From positions 1-14,852 of the forward strand of contig CAYWXV010000063.1 in the NCBI GenBank assembly GCA_964462535.1: a stretch of 14,852 nt of DNA. Direction: 5' to 3'. Made by a program: the position numbers and the translations under genes. This document shows positions 1 to 8,698 of the stretch, in pieces. How positions within the stretch are numbered: position 1 is the stretch's first letter; each line of letters starts with the position of its first letter. Below the pieces are notes generated by a model. It saw nothing but the letters and a program-made list of their open reading frames with translations, made no database searches and had not been told where the DNA came from. Origin of the DNA: CAYWXV01 sp964462535. Lineage in GTDB: Bacteria > Bacteroidota > Ignavibacteria > OLB7.

Positions 1-35
1 CTGACCTTCTCCCAACCTGGGCTCGCGGGCTCCCC

Positions 36-59
36 CCTCCGCGGCTCCGCGCCTCCGCG
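36..59. repeat. Three tandem octamers, CCTCCGCG-like
   Basis: Three consecutive 8-bp units (CCTCCGCG, GCTCCGCG, CCTCCGCG) are directly visible and are followed by TGAAA. The segment lies in non-coding DNA upstream of sprA. From memory, similar CTCnGCG octamer strings followed by TGAAA occur as dispersed intergenic repeats in various environmental bacterial genomes. I could not check whether this one recurs in its own genome. Confidence 0.5.
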
Positions 60-324
60 TGAAATCTCTCACCCAGACATACGAGGACCATCACCACGAA
101 CAACTGACCACCGACAGCCACTCACCGACTATCCACAGATTCTTCCCTATCCCAACGTCTGGAGGGGCTTATATTGTGGCCCTGTTATCCAAACAACAAG
201 ACAGGTCTTTATCGCTCATCTCTGATACTCCGTTGCAGACGGGACCGGTTTCGTCATTCTGACGGCGTGGCGTCTTTCATCCCACTTCATTACCAAACGG
301 GATGGTGAGTCTGCCCCGGTCTCC

Positions 325-332
325 TATCTTTG
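325..332 (+). promoter_or_regulatory. Candidate Bacteroidota-type -7 element TATCTTTG for sprA
   Basis: TATCTTTG matches the Bacteroidota sigma-A -7 consensus TAnnTTTG at every fixed position. It would place transcription start near 339, leaving about 75 nt of leader before sprA. I see no clear TTTG -33 element about 19 bp upstream, only a CAAA in the opposite orientation near 294. One half of the promoter is therefore unsupported. Confidence 0.4.
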
Positions 333-413
333 CCCTCTCCCCTCCCTACCCGGTATGGTGGAGCTGAGGCCCCATGAGGAACAGGACGGCGTGATGCGCG
401 TCCATTCCCGTAA

Positions 414-3400
414 TTGTATCAGAACAGTTTGAGCGACCGACGACTCCTCCACCGCGGGCTCTTCCGTGCCGGCCTGGTTTTCCTGCTTCTCTTCCTACCC
501 CTTGCCCAGCAGGCAATGGGGCAGGAGCCTGATTCCGTCGACGCGAACCTCCCCCCGATCGTTCGTCGCGTCGAAATTTCGCCAATTACCGACCCCTTTC
601 CCTACGCCTCTTATGACCATCAGGTCGAGTTCGATACAGCATCGGACCGGGTGCTGATATACGAAACGCTCCTGGGGCAGCGGGTCGGACAACCCCGCGT
701 CCTCACCATGGAGGAGTATCTGGCAGAGTCCGGGTTGGCGCGGGAACGGGCGATGTGGGAAACAAGGGGAACCACCTACAAGATCGACTCATCATCGCTG
801 ACACCGAAAACGGAGAAGGACCGTCTTGGGGAAATTCTTGGGGACGTTACCAAGATCGATATCCCCTTCCCCCAGAAGATTGGCCTCCCCCCTGTCTCCA
901 TCTCCGTCAACGGGAGCGTGAACGTCTCGGCTGGGTGGCAGTGGGACAACAACAACCTCACCTCCATCAGCGCACTGGGATCGACACAGTCGGCCCCCTT
1001 CTTTAAGCAGAATATCCAGGTCTCCCTTACGGGAAAGATCGGGGACAAGCTGAAGCTGAGCGCCGACTTCGACAATCAGCGGACCTTCGACTTCGATAAC
1101 CAGCTGAAGATCGCCTTCGGCGGTGGGCCCGAGACCGAGGATGACATTATCCAGTCGGTCGAGCTGGGAAATGTTCAGCTGACGACGCCGAGCATCCTGA
1201 TCGGTGGCAGCCAGACCCTTTTCGGCGCAAAGCTCGTGACGAAGTTCGGCCCCTTGATGCTGACGACCATCGCCTCGCAGAAGCGAGGGGAGCGGAAGAC
1301 CGTCACGGTTACCGGAGGATCGGTTCAGACGGCCATTGTCCTGAAGCCATACGACTACGCGCAGAATCACTTCTGGCTGGATACGGCCTATCGCCGGTTC
1401 TACGACGTCTACTACGCGAACACACCGCCGGCCGCGACGCCCGAGATGGCTCCGTTCAACATCGCGGAGCTGGAGGTCTACGAGCAGGTGAAGGATGGTT
1501 CGATACCGGCGCAGTTCCAGGCGATCGCCTATGCTGATGCCCCCCCCCTTCAGCCGGGTGAGCGCTACCCAGAGGCGCTACGCGATTTCCCCACCAGTTC
1601 GGGGTCAGGAAGCGTACAGCTCGGTTCGTTCAAACGGATCGAGGAAGGGAACGGCTACACGTACGACCGCCAGCTTGGGACGTTGACCATTCGGTCGCTA
1701 CAGCCCGACAAACTCTACGCCGTCGCCTACCGGACTGCGGGTGGCCAGACATTTGGAGAACTCTCCAACACACGTGGGGACTCGTCGCGGAAGGTGGCTG
1801 TTCTGAAGCTCGTCTACATGAACAACATGCAGCCGAGCTTCACGACGCTCTGGGCGCGACAGATGAAGAACATCTATCAGCTCCAGGGTATCCGGAACGT
1901 CGATCTTCAGAACTCGCGGATCCGCATCACCTACGGCGTACCCCCCGACACAAACGAAGTCTTCCGTGTCGACGGCTCGCCACGCATCGTCACGGCGCTC
2001 GGTGTCGACCGCTACAACAGTGCCAATGAAGCGCAGCCCGACGGCACCTTCGACATTCGCTCTCCTTACTTCTTCGATCCATCCCGCGGCGAAATCATCT
2101 TCCCCTCGTCGGAACCGTTCCGGAAGGGACTTCGCGAATCGCCCCTCCTGGGTGCAAACGCCGAGCGATTCGTCCTTGACGCCATCTACGACAAGACGCG
2201 CGAGGATGCGCGCCGCGATACCAAGGCGAGCCAGTACACTATCTCCGGAGAGATCGCAGGGTCGGGGGGGGGAAAGATCTCGCTCGGCGCCTTTGGTGTC
2301 CCCTCGGGGTCGATTCGTGTCTACAGCAACGGCGAGCTGTTGAGGGAGAATCTCGATTACCGCGTCGACCCGGTCTTCGGCGAAGTCACGCTCATCTCGG
2401 CGAAGGCAAACTCTCCGACGGGGAATATTACGGTCGAGTACGAGCAGAACGATTTCTTCACGACGTCGGTCAAGACGCTCCTTGGGCTACGAGCAGACTA
2501 CGACCTCCTCACCCGCCGCTCTCTCCGCTCGCGTCTCGGTATGACGTTCATGCGGTATTCGCAGACGACGCAGACAGAGAAAGTGCAGATCTATTCTGGG
2601 GACGAGCCGACCACGAACATGATGCTCGGCTTCGATGGAACGCTTGACTACAAGGCGAACTGGTTGACACGGGCTATCGACGCGCTCCCGTTGATCGATA
2701 CGAAAGAGGTGTCCACACTGACCGTGCGGGGTGAGTACGCGATTGCGGTACCGAATCCCAATACCAAAGAGAGTCTCGTCGCGAGTGACCTTGGCAAGGG
2801 GGCTGCGTACATCGATGACTTCGAGTCGGGGGCGAAACGACAGATCCAGCTTTCGACGAACTACTCGTACTGGTATCCCGCCAGCCCACCGGTTGACGAC
2901 GCGCTTGGACCAAACGACTCGGCTCGAGTTGCGCACAAGGGACATTTCTACTGGTACAATCGATCGCCCGCCAACACACCGACGGTAGAGATCTGGCCGA
3001 ACAGAGACATCGCTGTCGGCAATCAAAAGACACCGGTACTGGATCTTATCTACGAACCGACGCGACGCGGCATCTACAATCCGAACCTGAACTACGAGAG
3101 TGGCGGCGCTCCCCCCGATTCGCTCTGGGGCGGAATGATGCGGCAGCTGTCGTACTACACAACAAACCTTGATCAGGAGAATATCGATTTCATCGAGGTG
3201 ACGATGCAGGTCCCCCCGGGACTTGATCCAGGGACCCGCCTCTTTATCGACCTGGGGCAGATTTCGGAGGATGTGATACCGAATCGCTCGTTGAACACCG
3301 AGGACGGAATTACGGTGACCAATCCGCAGCCGGACGATATCCTGAATGAAGGAGAGGACGTCGGGATCGACGGCATGACGGACGAACAGGAGCGGGCAAG

Positions 3401-6400
3401 GCTGGGTTCGACGGAGGACGATCCGGCACGTGACAACTACGTCTTCAGTGCCTACGGGAGTGATACACCGACTGACTACGTCTCGGTCAACGGTTTACAG
3501 GGGAATCAGGGACAGGAGCGAGGCCCCTTCCCTGACACTGAGGACCTGAACGGCAACAAGGGACTCGATCTGGACAACACCTATTTCTCGTACGAGGTGA
3601 ATCTGGATCCGAACCCCGTGACCAATCCGCAGATCGTTGGTGGTGGTGACAATCCGGCTGGGTGGCGTCAGTACCGAATCCCGATTCGGAGCGGATTCCG
3701 GATGGTCGGCAATCCATCGTTCGCAAACGTGCAATTCGCGCGCGTCTACATCACGGGTCATCAGCCGGTCCGGATCCGTGTCGCCGAGTTCAACCTTGTT
3801 GGCTCGGACTGGCGGAACCTGGACAATCCGAACGACAGTGCACGCGATCCGAAGCTGGAAATCGCCTTCGTGAACGTTGAGGACAACTCAGGCCCCCCAG
3901 ATCTCTACACGATCCCACCGGGCCTGACGCGTGAGCGAGACCCGGGGTCGGAGGTCTTCAAGAACGAACAGTCGATGGCGTTGACTGTTCGAGATCTTCA
4001 GAACGGCGAATCGCGCGGCGCGGTCAGGATTCGTCCGCGCGCGTTCGATGTCTTCAACTACAAGGAGATCAAGTTCTTCCTCCACGGTGGCGGCGACATG
4101 GATGATCGTCAGACGCCGGGACAGCCGACCAAGGTTGTCGCGTTCATGCGCTTCGGGTGGGACTCGCTCAACTACTACGAGTATCGTGTTCCGCTGCTGA
4201 GTGGATGGAACGAGTACGTCGTCAACTTCGGCGACCTGGCGTCGATCAAGCAATTGCGCAACAGCGCCGCGAGCGATCTGGTGCAGGTGTTTGGAGTTCC
4301 GAACCAGTCGGGCAATCAATTCGCCATCCGTGGACTCCCCTCCCTCACGCGAGTTCAGTTCATTGCGTTCGGTGTGGTCAACAATGCATACCCCGGCGCG
4401 CTCACAACAACGATGTGGGTTGACGAATTGCGGGCGGTTGGGGCCGAGGATGCGAACGACTGGGCGGCCACGGGACAGGTGACGGCAAAGTTCGCCGATC
4501 TGGGAACCGCCGACTTCAACATCTCTCGCATCAACCCAAATTTCCATCGACTGGAAGAGCGATTCGGCAACCGAGTCCAGACAACGTCCTGGGCCGGGAA
4601 TCTTTTGTTCCAGCTGGAGAAGTTCCTCCCCAACAGTTTCAAGGGGTCGACAATTCCGTTTACCTACAACCATGTTGAGCGGATAGAGAAACCGCGGTAC
4701 GTGGCGGAATCGGATGTCGAGGTCGATGCGGCTGTGACGCAGATCATCAATCGGCCTGGTATTCCGGAAGACGAGGCGCAGCGGCAGGCGGACAGCCTTA
4801 GGTTGTCTTCGCAGACGCTGGTGGTACAGGACGGCTTTTCGTTCCGGAATTTCAAGATCACGTTCCCCGGTACACACTGGCTGGTGACAGACATCGTGAA
4901 CGGCATAACGCTGGGATATATCTACGACCAGACCCGGCGCCGTTCTCCGCTGGTTGAACAGTACTTCAACTGGAAATGGGATTTCACCGGCCGCTACGCT
5001 GTGCAGATTCCGGCGAAATACGATTTCCAGCCGTTCAAGGGGACGTTCGACAACGTTCCAGTGCTCAGTTTCTGGAAGGATTTCAAAATCAATTTCCTCC
5101 CCGGCTCCTTCTCGGCCAGCACCGCTCTGCATCGAGACAGAACCACGGAGAAGCTCCGCTCAATTCCAGAACCGAGCCCGGTAATCCGCAATTTCTTTGC
5201 TACGCGTGGCGCGCAATTCAACTGGAAGATGACCGAGGGTGGACTTCTGAACGTCACGACCGACTATTCGCTCGAGACTCGGAGTTCGCTGGTCCACCTC
5301 GAGACGGATCTTCTTGGTCGACAGCGAACGGGTGNNNNNNNNNNNNNNNNNNNNNNNNNNNNNNNNNNNNNNNNNNNNNNNNNNNNNNNNNNNNNNNNNN
5401 NNNNNNNNNNNNNNNNNNNNNNNNNNNNNNNNNNCGGAGTTCGCTGGTCCACCTCGAGACGGATCTTCTTGGTCGACAGCGAACGGGTGGTGACATCTTC
5501 GGCGAGCTCTTCTTTAACGACGGACGGGTCTTCAACTACGGTCGCGACAACGACATGCAGCAGACGATCCGCTTCAATACGCGTCCGCGCATTCCCTTCA
5601 TTCCGAACATCGACCGCTACATAACGCCGACTGCGCGGTACGAGGTGAAATACAACTGGCAGGATCAGCTGTCGCAAACGGTCACGATAGGGAGCTACAC
5701 GAAGTCCGCACAGTGGAACAGCACCGCGACACTTGGACTTGACGTCCGCCTTGCCTCGATCGGCAACGTGCTGTTTGGTGATACTCCAGTGCGATCCGAC
5801 ACGAGCGACGAGTCTGTTTTGACATCGATCCTCCGATACCTGATCAAGATTCCGATTCTCGATTTCCAGACGGTCAGGCTGAACTACACGCAGACGAACA
5901 GCGCAAAGAATCCGGGAATTGTCGGAGCGACAGGCGTATCCAACTTCTGGGGACGCTCCCTCCTCTTCCGATCGGAAACTCCCGATTTCGGTCCCGGGAT
6001 GGCGTATCAGCTTGGCCTCACGAGCGATCCCCACGGACGTCTCGGGTTCGGATTCGGTTCGGGGTTCCCGTTCGTCACCGTCGATCATGAACAGGGAGTG
6101 CGCGCGCCGAACATTTATGTGCAGGACAATTTCAATCAGAAGAACACGCTGACGGCGTCAACAGACAGGGTCCTGTGGCCGGGCGCGCAGTTGACGCTTA
6201 ATTGGTCCGTCGACTGGGGATACAACAAGAACTACTCGATTACGACCGACGCCAATGGCATCGTGACGTACAGCAATCCTCTCCTGACGGGAAACCTGAC
6301 CCGAACGTATCTGAGCTTCCCGAACTTCCTCTTCCTCAGCGTCTTCAACAACGACATCGAAGGCGTCGTTGACGAGTATGCGCGACGGAAGGGAGAATTG

Positions 6401-7216
6401 ACGTCACCGGTCGACCCTGGTTCGGGGGCAACACCTGCGGAGCGGGCGGCGTTCGACAGTGCCGTCGTGCGCTACAATCGTGATATCACAGACCTGGTCT
6501 CACATGTCTTCGAAGAGCAGTTGGAGGCACTGAACTGGCTGCCGGGTGAGATAAGTCGCTACCTCCCTCGTGTCAACTATCGATTCCAGTGGAATGGATT
6601 GGAGAAGCTTCCGTTCCTCGAGTGGGCGCAGAGTGTCACGTTGCGGCATGAGTACAAGGGACAGTTCGTGAGGAACTTCCGTGTCACGGATCAGGAAACC
6701 GTTCCCGAGTCACATACGGTATCGCGCGGGTTCTCGCCGTTAGTGCAGATCACAGTGACAGGAAAGCCGGACGTCTTCAAGGGGACGATGACCGGCTCCT
6801 TGAGCTACAACGCGACGACCGATTTCTCGTTGATAACAGCGGCCCGGTCGGAGATATCGAAGGACGTGAAGAACGAAATGCAGATGACGTTCGCCTACTC
6901 GAAGCGCGGGCTGGACGTTCCGTTCTTCGGACTCAACCTGAAGAATGATATAGAGTTTGCATTCAACTTCTCATTGAGCCACAATCAACGAAAGCGCTTC
7001 AATCTTACCGACTTCCGGCCGGAAGGAAACAACGACGGCTCGACTCGACTCAATCTGCGACCCAGTGTACGATACAGCCTGTCTAATACAGTTCAGGCAT
7101 CGGCATTCGTACAATACGAGGCGACCATTCCTGACGCTGAAGGGTCGCGCGAGATAAGTCGAAGCACAACGCGTGTTGGAGTCGATATCCGCGTTGGGAT
7201 ATCCGGCGGGAGATGA
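414..7216 (+). CDS. sprA: T9SS outer-membrane translocon / gliding motility protein SprA, split by a scaffold gap
   Basis: SprA (Sov in Porphyromonas) is the giant beta-barrel through which Type IX secretion substrates cross the outer membrane. Family hallmarks are visible: a signal peptide (hydrophobic core about residues 19-31, AMG/Q cleavage near 36), a YIDDFESG segment near 795, an aspartate/asparagine-rich calcium-loop-like DLNGNKGLD near 1040, the NFHRLEERFGNR region near 1375, and long alternating barrel strands to the C terminus. Frame 414-5334 stops matching SprA at the N run and continues in another frame from 5490 to the TGA at 7214-7216. Deleting 5335-5489 (100 N plus a duplicated 55-mer) joins them seamlessly (DLLGRQRTG-GDIFGELFF), giving 2215 residues, close to the roughly 2400 known for the family. 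Residues translated from 5435-5624 in the first frame are spurious. The start is TTG at 414 or TTG at 429; no ATG fits and no Shine-Dalgarno site is seen. Identification is confident, the start is not. Confidence 0.92.
1540..1548 (+). repeat. C9 homopolymer inside sprA
   Basis: Nine consecutive C residues encode the end of an Ala codon and Pro-Pro near residue 376 of SprA. A one-base slip would truncate the protein early. See also the G9 tract at 2264-2272. Confidence 0.85.
2264..2272 (+). repeat. G9 homopolymer inside sprA
   Basis: Nine consecutive G residues encode Gly-Gly-Gly near residue 618 of SprA. The length is similar to contingency tracts known in other bacteria. No evidence of variation is visible in a single consensus sequence. 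Confidence 0.85.
5280..5334 (+). repeat. Left copy of 55-bp contig-end overlap
   Basis: These 55 bases, ending exactly at the first N, are identical to 5435-5489, which begin exactly after the last N. An exact repeat abutting both sides of a gap, with an odd length equal to a common assembler k-mer, is the signature of two contigs that overlap but were scaffolded rather than merged. It is not a biological duplication. Confidence 0.9.
5335..5434. other. Scaffold gap of exactly 100 N
   Basis: This is a run of 100 undetermined bases of conventional placeholder length inside sprA. The flanking 55-bp identity and the restored reading frame indicate that no sequence is missing here. Confidence 0.95.
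5435..5489 (+). repeat. Right copy of 55-bp contig-end overlap
   Basis: Identical to 5280-5334. It should be collapsed with that copy when the two contigs are joined. Collapsing removes 155 bp in all, which is 2 modulo 3 and accounts exactly for the apparent frame change in sprA. Confidence 0.9.
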
Positions 7217-7453
7217 CGTCTTTGCCGCCCGCAGAACGCGCGGTTTGGAGCGATGCCGTTGCAGTGAAGACCGGCCGTTGTGATGTTCGCGACATGTTCG
7301 GTCATTGATCCCCCTCGACATCGCGCGGCCTCCTGATTGGTCTCGACTCTCGTTCCAGGCTGCGGAACGACGCACAGTGACGCGTCGAGAATAATCGGAC
7401 GGCACGGCGCTCCACCAGCAATTCGTCCCAACGTCGAAGCTCCAACCTACCCC
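7217..7453. other. Intergenic region between sprA and the dehydrogenase
   Basis: This 237-bp stretch has no TAnnTTTG element and no strong hairpin followed by T residues. Part of it (7337-7453) is open in the dehydrogenase frame and would be coding if the TTG start were used. The minus-strand frames across it overlap the sprA end and look like shadows. Confidence 0.5.
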
Positions 7454-8431
7454 GTGCTCCTATCCTCCTATCCGTTCGATCAACGCGACAACGAGCGCAT
7501 ACAGGGCGTGTGCGATCAGTTTGGTATTGAGTACCGTCCGGCAGTTGGAGACCGTGACGAGCGGATCGTGCACGTGGAGCAGAACATCGCGGACGCCACG
7601 ATTTACCTAGGAGGTCGACTCAGTGAAGAGCAGTTCGCTCGTGCCGTTCGACTGCGCTGGATACACGTTCCCTGGGCCGGCGTTAACGCTCTTCTGAGCG
7701 TCCAGGCCATCCGTGACTCCACCATCCTCATCACCAACGCATCCGGTATAATGGCCGACGGCGTTGCCGATCAGGTCATGTCATACATCCTTCTCTTCTC
7801 GCGGGCACTGGTTCCGCAAATTCGAGCAATTGCGCGAAGGGAATGGATCGTACAGTCAGTCGAACAAACATCGCGTCGAATACTGCGTGACCAGACAATT
7901 GGCATCATTGGGCTTGGCGCGATCGGGAGAGCGGTTGCGCAGCGCGCTCGGGCTTTTGGCATGCGCATCGTTGCCACGCGACGAACTGCGGGCGATTCAG
8001 ATCCATCCGTCGATCGACTGTTCCCAGTCAATCGTCTTCACGACCTGCTCGGCGAATCCGATTTTGCGATTATCACTCTTCCGCTGACCGACCAGACACG
8101 TGGCCTGATCGGTCGGAGAGAGTTTCAGGCGATGAAGCCAAGCGCAATCATTGTGAACATCGCACGCGGACCAATTATCCGTGAAGGAGAAATGATCGAT
8201 GCATTGCGCGCCGGCGACATCGCGGGCGCGGCACTCGATGTGTTCGAGAAGGAGCCCCTCCCTGCGGACTCTCCGTTATGGGAGATGGAGAATGTTATCG
8301 TCACACCTCATTCCAGCGGTGGATTCGATCAATTCCGACGTCGCTCAGCCGATCTTTTCATCGAGAATCTGGTGCGATTCAATACCGGACAGCGGTTGGT
8401 CAACCAGGTAGATCGGGCAAGCGGGTATTAG
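7454..8431 (+). CDS. D-2-hydroxyacid dehydrogenase, possibly NADP(H)-preferring
   Basis: This is a cytosolic oxidoreductase of the D-isomer-specific 2-hydroxyacid dehydrogenase family, which interconverts 2-oxoacids and D-2-hydroxyacids. The substrate is unknown. Numbering from GTG 7454 (325 residues, usual family size), the Rossmann motif GLGAIG is at 153-158, and the catalytic triad is Arg238 (NIARG), Glu267 (DVFEKEPL) and His286 (TPHSSG). The C terminus NQVDRASGY resembles the NVVDxxxGY ending of many family members. Two arginines (176-177) occupy the end of the second beta strand, where NAD enzymes carry Asp, suggesting NADP(H). The frame stays open upstream to TTG 7337 (364 residues). 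That 39-residue extension has no family character, so I prefer the GTG, which begins the first strand VLLSS. No ATG start is available. It lies 237 bp after sprA and before a barrel gene, with no obvious functional link to either. Confidence 0.85.
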   Translation: MLLSSYPFDQRDNERIQGVCDQFGIEYRPAVGDRDERIVHVEQNIADATIYLGGRLSEEQFARAVRLRWIHVPWAGVNALLSVQAIRDSTILITNASGIMADGVADQVMSYILLFSRALVPQIRAIARREWIVQSVEQTSRRILRDQTIGIIGLGAIGRAVAQRARAFGMRIVATRRTAGDSDPSVDRLFPVNRLHDLLGESDFAIITLPLTDQTRGLIGRREFQAMKPSAIIVNIARGPIIREGEMIDALRAGDIAGAALDVFEKEPLPADSPLWEMENVIVTPHSSGGFDQFRRRSADLFIENLVRFNTGQRLVNQVDRASGY

Positions 8432-8698
8432 AAGGCTATCGAAATGCGCGCGATCTCTGCGTTGCGCTCCTCATTGCTCGCTGCGGTGTACCTCCGGAAC
8501 GCTGCATTCGCTCCTCGCGGGCGATTTGAACAGCCACTTGATCTAAGGGTTATTCGACAGTCTCTCAGGAATCTGATGGGTGATCGAGGCGTCACGCGAC
8601 CCGATCATTCGAGGATATTGCTGATGTCGAGTCGAGGATGGAACATTTTGGACATCCCGTCGTCCATCGGGGCACACAAATCTCCCCCCAAGACCCTC
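8432..8698. other. Intergenic region before the outer-membrane barrel gene
   Basis: This 267-bp stretch follows the dehydrogenase stop. It is open in the barrel gene's frame back to 8444, but the translated segment has no family resemblance and would bury the signal peptide. I read it as non-coding, presumably holding the barrel gene's promoter. No perfect TAnnTTTG is present. Confidence 0.5.

Larger units (their letters stand above)
1..413. other. Intergenic leader upstream of sprA, no convincing gene
   Basis: This stretch holds an octamer repeat (36-59), a promoter-like TATCTTTG (325-332) and pyrimidine-rich low-complexity DNA (about 333-352). A 67-codon open frame at 59-262 starts with GTG, has no recognisable domain and runs through low-complexity DNA, so I do not call it a gene. 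A 12-codon ATG frame (394-432) ends overlapping a possible sprA start. I see no tRNA or other RNA gene here. Confidence 0.6.

Noticed and set aside
59..262. 67-codon GTG-start frame before sprA
   Set aside because: Low-complexity content with no domain or signal. It overlaps the octamer repeat at its start.
3888..5132. 414-codon open frame on the minus strand, antisense to sprA
   Set aside because: No recognisable domain and arginine/glutamate-rich shadow composition. It lies wholly opposite a well-supported SprA region.
4976..5334. 5' part of the second-frame fragment as the start of a separate gene
   Set aside because: Before the gap this frame is out of phase with clear SprA sequence. 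Only the part after 5489 is the genuine continuation of sprA.
5280..5489. Biological tandem duplication or mobile-element insertion in sprA
   Set aside because: The repeats abut the Ns exactly, have a k-mer-like length, and collapsing them restores the frame. There are no inverted ends or transposase.
8444..8698. N-terminal extension of the barrel protein from 8444
   Set aside because: It would place about 85 non-conserved residues before an evident signal peptide beginning at ATG 8699.
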